Source: Candidatus Bacteroides intestinavium
Lineage (GTDB): Bacteria; Bacteroidota; Bacteroidia; Bacteroidales; Bacteroidaceae
Assembly (NCBI GenBank): GCA_019118325.1
Contig: DWZE01000057.1
Location: 1 to 44,272, forward strand
Direction: 5' to 3'
Length of the DNA stretch: 44,272 nucleotides
The translations under genes and the position numbers were made by a program. The notes under the pieces were generated by a model that made no database searches, was not told the origin of the DNA, and was given only the letters and a program-made list of their open reading frames with translations. Below are positions 17,132-25,795 of the stretch, piece by piece. Positions within the stretch are counted from its first letter, which is position 1, and each line of letters opens with the position of its first letter.

Positions 17132-18286
17132 ATGATTAACCGATTCGTATTGAACGAAGTATCTTACTTCGGACCCGGGGCACGCCAGGTTCTGCCCCAG
17201 GAAGTGAAACGTCTGGGCCTGCACAAGGCTTTTGTAGCCACAGACAAGGACCTCATCAAGTTCGGCGTGGCCGACAAGGTGCTGGACGTTCTGCGCCAGG
17301 CCAACATACCGTATGAAATCTTCAGTGAGATAAAGCCCAACCCCACCGTGAGCAATGTGAAGGCCGGCGTGGAAGCTTTTGCCAAGTCCGGCGCGGACTT
17401 CATCCTGGCCATCGGCGGCGGCTCGTCCATGGACACGGCCAAAGCCGTCGGCATCATCACCAACAACCCGGAATTCGCTGACGTGGTTTCACTGGAGGGT
17501 ACGGCGGACACGAAAAAGAAGTCCGTGCCCATCATCGCACTGCCCACCACCGCCGGCACGGCTGCCGAGGTGACCATCAACTATGTCATCACCGATGAGC
17601 AGAACCAGAAGAAGATGGTGTGCGTGGACCCGAATGACATCCCCGCCATCGCCATCGTGGACGCAGAGTTGATGTACAGCCTGCCCAAGGGACTGACCGC
17701 CGCCACGGGCATGGACGCCCTGACGCACGCCATCGAGGGCCTCATCACGAAGGGCGCGTGGGAGATGAGCGACATGTTCGAAATCAAGGCCATCGAGATG
17801 ATTGCACGCTATCTGGAAACTGCCGTCAACGAGCCCACTAACCCCGAAGCACGCAACGGCATGGCCGTGGCACAATACATCGCCGGCATGGCCTTCTCCA
17901 ACGTCGGACTGGGCGTGGTGCACGGCATGGCACATCCGTTGGGCGCCATCTTCGACATCCCGCACGGCGTGGCCAACGCCCTGCTGCTGCCCACCATCAT
18001 GGAATTCAACGCACCGGCTGCCCTCGACAAATATGTGGAGATAGCCAAGGCCATGAAGGTATATGCCGACGGCATGACGCGCGAAGAGGCTGCCGACGCT
18101 GCCGTGAAGGCTGTCAAGGAACTGGCTCTGCGCGTGGGCATCCCGCAACACCTCAGCCAACTGGGCATCAAGGCCGAAGACCTGGAACGCCTGGCCGAAG
18201 CTGCCTGTGCCGACGTCTGCACGCCCGGCAACCCGAGAGAGGTGAACAAGGAAATCATCCTGGAGCTGTATAAGAAAGTACTGTAA
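17132..18286 (+). CDS. fucO: Lactaldehyde reductase (iron-dependent alcohol dehydrogenase)
   Basis: A 384-residue group III iron-dependent alcohol dehydrogenase that reduces L-lactaldehyde from the FucA reaction to 1,2-propanediol with NADH. The dinucleotide-binding loop is GGGSSMDTAKAVG (about 95-107). The iron ligands Asp195 and His199 (GMDALTHA), His264 and His278 (IPHGVAN) match the four ligands known in E. coli FucO. The length agrees with the family (382). Placement between fucI and fucA, rather than after fucK, differs from the B. thetaiotaomicron order. The call as FucO rather than a general alcohol dehydrogenase rests on operon context. Confidence 0.93.
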   Translation: MINRFVLNEVSYFGPGARQVLPQEVKRLGLHKAFVATDKDLIKFGVADKVLDVLRQANIPYEIFSEIKPNPTVSNVKAGVEAFAKSGADFILAIGGGSSMDTAKAVGIITNNPEFADVVSLEGTADTKKKSVPIIALPTTAGTAAEVTINYVITDEQNQKKMVCVDPNDIPAIAIVDAELMYSLPKGLTAATGMDALTHAIEGLITKGAWEMSDMFEIKAIEMIARYLETAVNEPTNPEARNGMAVAQYIAGMAFSNVGLGVVHGMAHPLGAIFDIPHGVANALLLPTIMEFNAPAALDKYVEIAKAMKVYADGMTREEAADAAVKAVKELALRVGIPQHLSQLGIKAEDLERLAEAACADVCTPGNPREVNKEIILELYKKVL

Positions 18287-18290
18287 CAGT

Positions 18291-18420
18291 GTTTAGTGGT
18301 TAGTGATTAGTGGTTAGTACGCGCGATTTATGGGTAATAACTGATACTCATCACTAACCACTAACCACTAACCACTAATCACTAACCACTAATCGCTAAT
18401 CACTAACCACTAATCACTAA
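18291..18420. repeat. TTAGTG/CACTAA inverted heptamer repeat between fucO and fucA
   Basis: A left arm of TTAGTGG/TTAGTGA heptamers (18291-18320) faces a longer right arm of CACTAAC/CACTAAT heptamers (18350-18420), separated by about 30 bp. The transcript could fold into a long hairpin ending 4 bp before the fucA start codon. Related arms flank the MITE-like element after fucP. Confidence 0.75.
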
Positions 18421-18424
18421 AAAC

Positions 18425-19063
18425 ATGATTACCAACGAACATATCCAACAATTCCTGGCACAGGCCCACCGCGTGGGCGACGCCAGACTGACCATCTGCA
18501 GCAGCGGCAACCTGTCATGGCGCATCGGCGAGCAAGCCCTCGTATCCGGCACCGGTTCCTGGGTGCCCAACCTGCAGGCCGAGAAAGTATCTATCTGCCA
18601 CATCGCCACGGGCGAAGTAATGAACGGCGTGAAGCCCTCGATGGAGAGCGGATTCCACCTGGGCATCCTGCGCGAACGTCCCGACGTCAACGTAGTACTG
18701 CACTTCCAGTCGGAATACGCCACAGCCGTGGCCTGCATGAAGCAGAAACCTACGAACTTCAACGTGACGGCCGAGGTGCCCTGCCACGTGGGCCGAGAGA
18801 TTCCCATCATCCCTTACTACCGCCCCGGCTCGCCCGAACTGGCACACGCCGTGGTGACGGCCATGAAGGATCATGACTCCATCCTGCTGACCAACCACGG
18901 ACAGGTGGTGTGCGGCAAGGACTTCGACGAGGTGTTCGAACGGGCCATGTTCTTCGAGATGGCGTGCCGCATCATCGTGCAGACCCACGGAGACTATTCC
19001 GTGCTGACGCCGCAGGAGATTGAGGACCTGGACATCTACGTGCTGGGGAAAAAGACGAAATAA
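18425..19063 (+). CDS. fucA: L-fuculose-phosphate aldolase (class II aldolase/adducin family)
   Basis: A 212-residue class II aldolase, expected to split L-fuculose 1-phosphate into dihydroxyacetone phosphate and L-lactaldehyde. The phosphate-binding segment SSGNLSWR is at about 26-33. The zinc ligands of E. coli FucA are one Glu and three His (HxH plus one); here the equivalents appear to be Glu74, His93 and His158, while the second His of HxH is Gln95 (LHFQ). The Gln may still bind metal, or the site may differ. The gene is inside the fuc operon and 14 nt ahead of fucK, so the assignment is firm by context. Confidence 0.9.
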   Translation: MITNEHIQQFLAQAHRVGDARLTICSSGNLSWRIGEQALVSGTGSWVPNLQAEKVSICHIATGEVMNGVKPSMESGFHLGILRERPDVNVVLHFQSEYATAVACMKQKPTNFNVTAEVPCHVGREIPIIPYYRPGSPELAHAVVTAMKDHDSILLTNHGQVVCGKDFDEVFERAMFFEMACRIIVQTHGDYSVLTPQEIEDLDIYVLGKKTK

Positions 19064-19077
19064 GGAAGGTCCACGCC

Positions 19078-20469
19078 ATGAACGACACCTATTTGGCCAT
19101 TGACTTCGGCGGCGGGAGCGGCCGTGTCATTGCCGGACAAATCAGGGACAAGCGGCTGGAAATGCAAGAAATCCACCGCTTCCCCAACCGGCAAATCCGA
19201 CTGGGCGGACACGTCTACTGGGACTTCCTGTCGCTGTTCGAAGAGATGAAAACCGGCATCCGCAAGGCGGTCGGCAAGGGACTGCACATCCGCAGTATAG
19301 GCATAGACACGTGGGGCGTGGACTTCGGCCTCATTGACCGCGCGGGCAGCCTGCTGGGCAACCCGCAATGTTACCGCGACCCCTGCACGGAGGGAATGCC
19401 CGAAGCCTTCTTCCAAGACGTCTCGCCCGAAGAACATTACCGCGAAAGCGGCATACAGGTGATGCCCATCAATACACTGTTCCAACTCCTGGCCCTGCAG
19501 CGTGAGAACCCCGGACGGCTGGAAGCCGCCGACAGGCTGCTCTTCATGCCGGACTTGTTCAGCTATTTCCTGACGGGCAACGCGGACAATGAATATTGCA
19601 TCGCCTCCACCTCCGAACTGCTGGATGCCTCGCAGCGCACGTGGAACTGGGCGCTCATCGACCGCCTGGGGCTGCCCCGACGCCTGTTCGGACGCATCGT
19701 CCTGCCGGGCACGTCGCGCGGCAAGGTGTTGCCGGAGGTGGCTGCGGAACTGGGATTGCCGGACGACACGGAGGTCATCGCCGTCGGCTCGCACGACACG
19801 GCCGCTGCCCTCTTTGCCGTGCCCTTCCCCGCAGGACGCACCTCGCGTTGCGCCTTCCTCAGCTCGGGCACGTGGTCGCTGCTGGGCGTGGAACTGGAAC
19901 GCCCCATCCTGACGGAAGAGGCGCGGCAGGCGGGCTTCACCAACGAAGGCTGCGTGGGCGGACACATCAAGTTCCTACAGAATATAACGGGACTGTGGAT
20001 TCTGCAACAACTGATGAAACAATGGGAGGCACAAGGGGCCGACATCTCCTATGACACCCTGCTGGGAGCCGCTGCCGAAAGCACGCTCGCCAGCCTCATC
20101 GACGTGGACGACCCACGCTTTACCAACCCGGCGGACATGCAGCAGACCCTTGCGGAGTATTGCCGCGAGACGGACCAGCAGGCGCCCGAGACGAAAGGCG
20201 ACTACGTGAGATGCGTGTTGCGCTCGCTGGCCGCACGCTACAAGAAGGGCATCGACGGGCTGAACGCCTTGCTGCCCGAACCCGTGGAACAATTGCACAT
20301 CATCGGCGGGGGCAGCCGCAACCGGCTGCTGAACCGACTGACGGAAGAAGCGACGGGCGTGCCCGTAGTGGCAGGCCCCGTGGAAGCTACCGCCATGGGC
20401 AATATCCTGGTGCAGGCCATCGCCGCCGGAGAGATCAAGGACAAAAGTGAAATCCAACTCATCGACTGA
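19078..20469 (+). CDS. fucK: L-fuculokinase / rhamnulokinase-like FGGY kinase
   Basis: A 463-residue FGGY carbohydrate kinase that phosphorylates L-fuculose to L-fuculose 1-phosphate. The N-terminal ATPase-fold motif AIDFGGGSGRVIAG is followed by IGIDTWGVDFGLID, the mid-protein VGSHDTAAALFAVPF, and the C-terminal HIIGGGSRNRLLNRLTEEATG with its adenosine-binding loop. By sequence the protein is closer to the rhamnulokinase (RhaB) branch than to E. coli FucK, as is usual in Bacteroides. The fuc context, between fucA and fucP, points to fuculose as substrate. It ends 5 bp before fucP. It may also accept L-rhamnulose. Confidence 0.9.
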   Translation: MNDTYLAIDFGGGSGRVIAGQIRDKRLEMQEIHRFPNRQIRLGGHVYWDFLSLFEEMKTGIRKAVGKGLHIRSIGIDTWGVDFGLIDRAGSLLGNPQCYRDPCTEGMPEAFFQDVSPEEHYRESGIQVMPINTLFQLLALQRENPGRLEAADRLLFMPDLFSYFLTGNADNEYCIASTSELLDASQRTWNWALIDRLGLPRRLFGRIVLPGTSRGKVLPEVAAELGLPDDTEVIAVGSHDTAAALFAVPFPAGRTSRCAFLSSGTWSLLGVELERPILTEEARQAGFTNEGCVGGHIKFLQNITGLWILQQLMKQWEAQGADISYDTLLGAAAESTLASLIDVDDPRFTNPADMQQTLAEYCRETDQQAPETKGDYVRCVLRSLAARYKKGIDGLNALLPEPVEQLHIIGGGSRNRLLNRLTEEATGVPVVAGPVEATAMGNILVQAIAAGEIKDKSEIQLID

Positions 20470-20474
20470 ACACC

Positions 20475-21806
20475 ATGAAAAAAGCGAAATCATCCATCTT
20501 GCACGAAGGCAACATCAGCTATGTAGTGCCTTTCATTCTGATAACGTCGTGCTTTGCCCTGTGGGGCTTCGCCAACGACATCACCAACCCCATGGTGAAA
20601 GCTTTCTCGAAGATTTTCCGCATGAGCGTCACCGAAGGAACGCTGGTGCAGGTGGCTTTCTACGGAGGCTACTTCGCCATGGCCTTCCCCGCCGCCATGT
20701 TCATCCGCAAGTACACGTACAAGGCAGGCGTCATGCTGGGACTGGGACTGTATGCCTTCGGGGCTTTCCTGTTCTATCCCGCCATGCTGTCGGGGATGTA
20801 CTTCCCTTTCCTCATCGCCTACTTCATCCTGACGTGCGGCCTGTCCTTCCTGGAGACGAGCAGCAACCCCTACATCCTCTCCATGGGCAGTGAGGAGACC
20901 GCTACCCGACGCCTCAACCTGGCCCAGGCTTTCAACCCGATAGGCTCGCTGCTGGGCATGTATGTGGCCATGAACTTCATCCAGAACCAGCTGCATCCCA
21001 TGGACACGGCGGAACGTGCCCTGCTGGACCAGGCCGAGTTCGAGGCCATCCGCGATGCCGACCTGCAGGTGCTCATCGGCCCCTACGTGCTCATCGGGCT
21101 GGTTATCCTAGTCATGCTCATCGTTATCCGCCTGGCCAAGATGCCCGTCAACAAGGACCAGAACCACAACATTGACTTCATCCCCACGCTGAAGCGCATT
21201 TTCCAGCGCAAGCACTACCGCGAGGGCGTCATCACACAATTCTTCTACGTGGGTGCGCAAATCATGTGCTGGACATTCATCATCCAATACGGCACGCATC
21301 TTTTCACCACCCACATGGGCATGGAGGAGCAGGCGGCCGAAGTGCTGTCACAGAAGTACAACATCGCGGCCATGGCCTTGTTCTGCGTCAGCCGCTTTGT
21401 ATGTACCTTCCTGTTGCGCTACCTCAATGCGGGCAACCTGCTGAAGTTGCTGGCCGTGGCGGCCTGCGTATTCACAGCGGGTGTCATCCTCTTCCAGAAC
21501 ATCTGGGGTATGTATTGCCTGGTGGCCGTGTCCGGCTGTATGTCGCTCATGTTCCCCACCATCTACGGCATCGCGCTGGAACGCCTGGGCGATGACGCCA
21601 AATTCGGCGCCGCAGGCCTGATCATGGCCATCCTGGGCGGCTCCGTCCTGCCGCCCCTGCAAGCAGCCATCATCGACATGGGCAGCATCGGCGGATTCCC
21701 CGCAGTCAACCTGTCGTTCATCCTGCCGTTCATCTGCTACGTGATAGTCATTATCTACGGGCAACGGACGTATATGAGATGGAAAAAGGCGCAGAAAAGG
21801 GGGTAA
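20475..21806 (+). CDS. fucP: L-fucose:H+ symporter
   Basis: A 443-residue major facilitator superfamily permease with about twelve hydrophobic segments that imports L-fucose with protons across the inner membrane. FALWGFANDITNPMVKAF near the N-terminus and LSFLETSSNPYI after residue 122 are FucP hallmarks. Asp35 and Glu127 appear to correspond to the proton-coupling pair Asp46/Glu135 of E. coli FucP. The gene closes the fuc operon; its downstream side is occupied by a repeat hairpin interrupted by the MITE-like element. No clear T-tract terminator is visible. Confidence 0.95.
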   Translation: MKKAKSSILHEGNISYVVPFILITSCFALWGFANDITNPMVKAFSKIFRMSVTEGTLVQVAFYGGYFAMAFPAAMFIRKYTYKAGVMLGLGLYAFGAFLFYPAMLSGMYFPFLIAYFILTCGLSFLETSSNPYILSMGSEETATRRLNLAQAFNPIGSLLGMYVAMNFIQNQLHPMDTAERALLDQAEFEAIRDADLQVLIGPYVLIGLVILVMLIVIRLAKMPVNKDQNHNIDFIPTLKRIFQRKHYREGVITQFFYVGAQIMCWTFIIQYGTHLFTTHMGMEEQAAEVLSQKYNIAAMALFCVSRFVCTFLLRYLNAGNLLKLLAVAACVFTAGVILFQNIWGMYCLVAVSGCMSLMFPTIYGIALERLGDDAKFGAAGLIMAILGGSVLPPLQAAIIDMGSIGGFPAVNLSFILPFICYVIVIIYGQRTYMRWKKAQKRG

Positions 21807-21807
21807 T

Positions 21808-22113
21808 GGTTAGCGTTTAGTGTTTAGGGATTAGTGATTAGTACCCGTTGGCGGAATTAATGGGGCATGAAAGCCTACGAGCGGGGATATCTCCGGGCCA
21901 GGGCGGGGATATCTGCGGACAAGGACGGAGATATCTTCGGACAAAAGCGGAGATATCTACCCGCAAAGCCGCACAAGGGATTGACAGATAAAGTGCATAT
22001 TGTGGTCATAATTCCGCCAACGGGTGTGATTAGTATTTCGTGACACGCGATGAAAGAACTGTGATTCATGTCGAATAGAGCAGTACTTATCACTAAACAC
22101 TAATCCCTAAACA
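21808..22113. repeat. TTAGTG/CACTAA hairpin after fucP, interrupted by a MITE-like element
   Basis: The left arm (about 21808-21842) has GTTTAGTGTTTAGGGATTAG and the right arm (about 22083-22113) the complement CACTAAACACTAATCCC. The 183-bp element at 21843-22025 lies in the interior, next to the left arm, which suggests an insertion into an older hairpin. The right arm overlaps the 3' end of folK. Confidence 0.7.
21843..22025 (-). mobile_element. MITE-like element B carrying a GATATC array, with 9-bp flanking direct repeats
   Basis: Perfect 17-bp terminal inverted repeats (ACCCGTTGGCGGAATTA at 21843-21859 and its complement at 22009-22025) bound a noncoding 183-bp segment with GATATC at 21886, 21908, 21930 and 21952. 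GTGATTAGT stands immediately outside both ends (21834-21842 and 22026-22034), as a target duplication would. Caution: the host sequence is itself rich in TTAGTG, so the direct repeat could be fortuitous. Reverse-complemented, it aligns along its length with 14600-14780. Confidence 0.75.
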
Positions 22114-22624
22114 CTTCCCTCAGCGGTTTCATCACGAACTCACGCTGTCCCATCAACGGATGGGGTAGCGTGAGTTCTTTTGTATTCATACGGATAAGAG
22201 CGCCGGACGCGTCGAAGCACAACAGCAGGTCGATGTCTATCACCCGGTCGGCATACACGCCGTTCACGGACTTGTGGCGGCGGCCCATCATGCATTCGAT
22301 TTCCTGCGTCCGCGCCAGCACTTCCAAGGGAGACAGGGAGGTATGCAACTCGGCCGCGGCATTGAGAAAAGCATTGGCAGACGTGAACCCCCAAGGTTCT
22401 GTCGCATAAAAAGCGGACAGGGAAGTAACCTTCCCTACCCGCTCTTCCAACAGACGAACCGCCGTGCGCAGGTTTTCTTCCTTATCGCCGAGGTTTGTCC
22501 CCAAGCCCAGGTAATACTTATTAAATGAAGAATGAAGAATGGAGAATGAGGAATCTCCATGGACCGAAGATTCTTCACTCTTCATTCTTAATTCTTCATT
22601 AACCGAAGATTCTTCATTCTTCAT
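22100..22624 (-). CDS. folK: HPPK, 2-amino-4-hydroxy-6-hydroxymethyldihydropteridine diphosphokinase
   Basis: A 174-residue open frame whose residues 36-174 are HPPK, which transfers pyrophosphate from ATP to the pterin in folate synthesis. Visible family motifs are YYLGLGTNLGD, FYATEPWGFTSANAFLN, GRRHKS..YADRVIDIDLL and LPHPLMGQREF. Residues 1-35 are not part of the family; they are encoded by GAAGAAT-type simple repeats and include the only two in-frame ATGs (residues 1 and 14). Either the protein carries a repeat-derived leader or translation starts at a non-ATG codon near residue 36. It follows queA by 9 bp. The stop lies inside a TTAGTG repeat arm. Confidence 0.88.
   Translation of the reverse strand: MKNEESSVNEELRMKSEESSVHGDSSFSILHSSFNKYYLGLGTNLGDKEENLRTAVRLLEERVGKVTSLSAFYATEPWGFTSANAFLNAAAELHTSLSPLEVLARTQEIECMMGRRHKSVNGVYADRVIDIDLLLCFDASGALIRMNTKELTLPHPLMGQREFVMKPLREVFRD
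22530..22624. repeat. GAAGAAT simple inverted repeat at the folK start
   Basis: ATTAAATGAAGAATGAAGAA and related units on the left face ATTCTTCACTCTTCATTCTT on the right around CTCCATGG. Shorter stretches of the same sequence occur upstream of metK (about 7965), uppP (about 25297) and fucO (about 17103). It supplies the apparent start codon of folK. Confidence 0.7.
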
Positions 22625-22633
22625 TTAAACACT

Positions 22634-23692
22634 TCATCTGTCCGTTATAAGCATCGCGTCGCCATACGTGCCGAAGCGGTAATCTTCCTTCAGGGCCACA
22701 TCGTAGGCGTTCATCACCTCGTCATAACCGCCAAAGGCAGCCACAATCATCAGCAGCGTGGAGAGCGGCATCTGGAAATTGGCAACCATGGCATTGGCCA
22801 CGGTAAAATCATAGGGCGGAAAGATGAATTTGTTCGTCCAGCCGTTATAGGGTTTCAGGTGGCCGTCGGTGCTGACGGTGCTCTCGATGGCACGCATCAC
22901 CGTGGTGCCCACGGCGCACACCTGACGGTTCTCGTCCTTGGCGTGGTTGACGATGGAAACGGCCTTCTCGTCCACAATCATCTGCTCGGAGTCGGTCTTG
23001 TGCTTCGTCAAGTCCTCCACGTCTATTTCGCGGAAGTTGCCCAAGCCGGCATGCAAGGTGATGAAAGCAAAGTTAATGCCTTTGATTTCCATACGCTTCA
23101 TCAATTCGCGGCTGAAGTGCAGGTTGGCTGTAGGAGCCGTCACGGCACCTTCGTGGCAAGCGAAAATGGACTGGAAACGCTCGGCATCTTCCGGCTCGAC
23201 AGGACGGTTGATGATGCTGTGAGGCAAGGGTGTCTCGCCCAGGGCATAAAGCGCCTTCTTGAATTCATCGTGGGGACCGTCGTAGAGGAAACGCAAAGTG
23301 CGGCCACGTGAGGTGGTGTTGTCAATCACTTCGGCCACCATGGAATCATCTTCGCCGAAATAAAGTTTATTACCTATACGGATTTTGCGGGCGGGATCCA
23401 CCAGCACGTCCCACAGGCGCAACTCTTCGTTCAGTTCGCGCAGCAGGAACACCTCGATACGGGCTCCCGTTTTCTCCTTGTTGCCATAGAGGCGGGCGGG
23501 AAATACCTTCGTATCGTTGAAGATGAAGACGTCCTGGTCGTCGAAGTAATCCAGGATGTCTTTGAAGACGCGGTGCTCAATCTCACCAGTCTTGCGGTGG
23601 AGCACCATCAGGCGCGACTCGTCCCTGTACTTTGTGGGGTGCAGGGCAATCTTCTCTTCAGGAAGCTTGAACTTGAATTGGGACAGTTTCAT
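22634..23692 (-). CDS. queA: S-adenosylmethionine:tRNA ribosyltransferase-isomerase
   Basis: A 352-residue QueA, which transfers and rearranges the ribosyl part of SAM onto 7-deazaguanine in tRNA to give epoxyqueuosine. The N-terminus [16 protein letters not shown] with [11 protein letters not shown] is diagnostic, as are [22 protein letters not shown] and the C-terminal [16 protein letters not shown]. Length matches the family. It is followed 9 bp later by folK and preceded by truB with an 8-bp gap, forming a run of tRNA-modification and housekeeping genes. Confidence 0.96.
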   Translation of the reverse strand: MKLSQFKFKLPEEKIALHPTKYRDESRLMVLHRKTGEIEHRVFKDILDYFDDQDVFIFNDTKVFPARLYGNKEKTGARIEVFLLRELNEELRLWDVLVDPARKIRIGNKLYFGEDDSMVAEVIDNTTSRGRTLRFLYDGPHDEFKKALYALGETPLPHSIINRPVEPEDAERFQSIFACHEGAVTAPTANLHFSRELMKRMEIKGINFAFITLHAGLGNFREIDVEDLTKHKTDSEQMIVDEKAVSIVNHAKDENRQVCAVGTTVMRAIESTVSTDGHLKPYNGWTNKFIFPPYDFTVANAMVANFQMPLSTLLMIVAAFGGYDEVMNAYDVALKEDYRFGTYGDAMLITDR

Positions 23693-23700
23693 ATCAGTGG

Positions 23701-24441
23701 TTAGTGATTAGTGGTTAATGATTCATTTTCAATTATCAGTGGTTCATTGTCCAATGCGTCTACCCATTCGCGGAACGTCCGCGGGTCGAGGCAGTCCTCC
23801 ACGCGGACATCTCCCACCCGCGTGCGGCGCAAGGCTGTCAGGTGGGCGCCGCTGTGCAGGGCCTCGCCGATGTCGCGGGCCAAGGCGCGGATATAGGTGC
23901 CTTTGCTGCACACGACGCGGATGGTAATCTCCGGCACGTCCAGTCGGCAATCCAGCAGTTCTATTTCATCTATAACAAGCGACTTGGGCCGAAGGTTCAC
24001 TTCCTCGCCCCGGCGGGCCAGGTCGTAGGCCCGCTCCCCATTGACCATGCAGGCAGAGAAGGCGGGCGGTGTCTGCCAAATCTCGCCTGTAAACCGCGGC
24101 AAGGTCTCTTCCACCAGTTCGCGCGTGATGTGTGCCGTGGGATAGGTGGCATCCACCTCGTGCTCCAGGTCATAACTGGGAGTCGTAGCACCCAGCCGTA
24201 AGGTGGCCACATATTCCTTGGTGTGATACTGGAACTCCTCGATACGCTTCGTCGCCTTGCCCGTGCAGACAATCATCACGCCCGTAGCCAGCGGATCCAG
24301 CGTACCCGCATGACCCACTTTCAGCTTCTTCACGCCCAGGTGTCGGCAGAGGTGGTAGCGCACGTGCCCCACCACCTTGAATGAAGTCCAGCCCAGCGGC
24401 TTGTCGAAATACAATACTTCGCCTTCCTTGAAGTCCATCAT
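23701..24441 (-). CDS. truB: tRNA pseudouridine(55) synthase
   Basis: A 246-residue TruB that converts U55 of the tRNA T loop to pseudouridine. The catalytic motif [16 protein letters not shown] holds the nucleophile Asp49. Preceding KPLGWTSF and the later [21 protein letters not shown] are typical of the family, as is [15 protein letters not shown]. It overlaps uppP by 4 nt (start codon within the uppP stop), indicating coupled translation. Length is on the short side but usual for Bacteroidetes, which lack a long C-terminal extension. Confidence 0.96.
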   Translation of the reverse strand: MMDFKEGEVLYFDKPLGWTSFKVVGHVRYHLCRHLGVKKLKVGHAGTLDPLATGVMIVCTGKATKRIEEFQYHTKEYVATLRLGATTPSYDLEHEVDATYPTAHITRELVEETLPRFTGEIWQTPPAFSACMVNGERAYDLARRGEEVNLRPKSLVIDEIELLDCRLDVPEITIRVVCSKGTYIRALARDIGEALHSGAHLTALRRTRVGDVRVEDCLDPRTFREWVDALDNEPLIIENESLTTNH

Positions 24442-25292
24442 GCCATTTCCAATGAATGTCCCGTCAGCAGCAAGGCCAGGATGGCGACACCCACGATGAT
24501 GCGATACCAGCCAAAGGCTTTGAACCCGTATTTCGTGACGAAACTGATGAAAAACTTAATGGCCAGCATGGCCACCACGAACGCCACTACATTGCCCACG
24601 AACAAGGCGGGCAGGTTGTTGACGATAATCTCCGTGCCGCCGTCCATGAAAAGCTTCAGCATCTTATAGCCCATGGCGGCAAACATGGTGGGCACGGCCA
24701 GGAAGAACGAGAACTCGGCGGCAGCCTTGCGCGTCAGCTTCTGCGCCATGCCGCCCACGATGGTGGCCATGGAGCGCGACACGCCCGGTATCATCGAGAT
24801 GCACTGGAACATGCCTATCCAGAAAGCACGCCGCTCTGTCAGCTTGGTCTGTTCGCTGCCTTTATTGAATATACGGTCGCAGAACAGCATGAACACACCG
24901 CCCACGATGAGCATCACGGCTACCACGACAACACTCTCCAGCATGGCGTCGATGAAGTCGCTGCACAGCAGGCCCAGCACCGCAGCCGGGATGAAAGCCA
25001 CCAGCAACTTCCAATAGAAGTCGTACTTGTGCAGGAAGCGCTTCAGCGGGGTAGCTCCCTCGGGTGCCGGCGTGTGGTTCAGCCGGAAGAACCGTTTCCA
25101 ATAGAGCACCACTACCGACAGGATGGCGCCGAATTGTATAATAAAGGTGAATGCCTTGACAAACTCCGTGCTCTCCACGCCCAAGACGTTCTGCGTGATA
25201 ATCATGTGGCCCGTGGACGAAACAGGCAGGAACTCCGTCAGTCCCTCTACGATGGCAATAATAATGGTTTCCCAAATAGTTAAGTCTCCCAT
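24438..25292 (-). CDS. uppP: Undecaprenyl-diphosphate phosphatase
   Basis: A 284-residue integral membrane BacA/UppP that removes a phosphate from undecaprenyl diphosphate to recycle the lipid carrier of cell-wall synthesis. The two conserved motifs are present: [16 protein letters not shown] near residue 15 and [10 protein letters not shown] in the middle. About eight hydrophobic segments are visible. Overlap with truB shows a shared transcript. The upstream 209-bp spacer holds a GGAGTTA-family palindrome. Confidence 0.95.
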   Translation of the reverse strand: MGDLTIWETIIIAIVEGLTEFLPVSSTGHMIITQNVLGVESTEFVKAFTFIIQFGAILSVVVLYWKRFFRLNHTPAPEGATPLKRFLHKYDFYWKLLVAFIPAAVLGLLCSDFIDAMLESVVVVAVMLIVGGVFMLFCDRIFNKGSEQTKLTERRAFWIGMFQCISMIPGVSRSMATIVGGMAQKLTRKAAAEFSFFLAVPTMFAAMGYKMLKLFMDGGTEIIVNNLPALFVGNVVAFVVAMLAIKFFISFVTKYGFKAFGWYRIIVGVAILALLLTGHSLEMA

Positions 25293-25334
25293 GTCTTTAA
25301 ATGAAGAATTAAGAATATACGTAATCTATTTCCC

Positions 25335-25482
25335 TTGAGGAATTGAGGAGTCAAGGAAGTAAGAAATTAAACCAACAGTAAGTCAATGTGATGACAATGG
25401 AGTGCCAATGAACCCATCGGATATATCTGATACAAATGGCATTGGCTTAACTCCTCCTGACTCCTTAATTCCTTGGCTCCAC
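25335..25482. repeat. GGAGTTA-family inverted repeat, copy 4
   Basis: Left arm GAGGAATTGAGGAGTCAAGG and right arm CTCCTTAATTCCTTGGCTCC are complementary. The core contains CAGTAAGTCAATG and CATTGGCTTAACTCC, shared with copy 3, plus a short CGGATATATCTG palindrome. It separates DUF3098 from uppP. Confidence 0.65.
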
Positions 25483-25501
25483 AATTTTTTCACTCCTCCC
25501 C

Positions 25502-25747
25502 CTAAAGTTCCTCTTTGGATTTCGGCTTGCGCACCACGGCATAGATAATGGACACAAAGCCTATCAGGCACACCAGGGGCGCTACTTTGATGCGGCGCAC
25601 GCTGAAAATGTCCGGTTCGAAATGCGTGGGCGTAGACGATGGTCCCGTCATCAACGCAAAACCCAGTATCACTACGGCCATGCCTACGGCCAGAAGGATG
25701 AAGTTGATCTTGTCGAAAGCAAATTTCTCTCTGTTCACTTTATTCAA
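25502..25747 (-). CDS. DUF3098 small membrane protein
   Basis: An 81-residue protein with two hydrophobic segments (about 15-35 and 55-72) joined by a loop containing PDIFSVRRIKVAPLVC, which matches the DUF3098 family of Bacteroidetes. The family usually lies beside ftsX and uppP, as here, and has no known function. It begins 48 bp after the ftsX stop, across an AT-rich TTAATGG stretch. A cell-envelope or division role is plausible from neighbours only. Confidence 0.82.
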   Translation of the reverse strand: MNKVNREKFAFDKINFILLAVGMAVVILGFALMTGPSSTPTHFEPDIFSVRRIKVAPLVCLIGFVSIIYAVVRKPKSKEEL

Positions 25748-25795
25748 AAGTTAATGGTTAATTATTAATGGTTTAATGGTCATCGGTGCCGACCG

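Noticed and set aside
18291..18420. TTAGTG/CACTAA heptamers as a CRISPR
   Set aside because: Simple heptamer tandem arms in inverted arrangement, without spacers.
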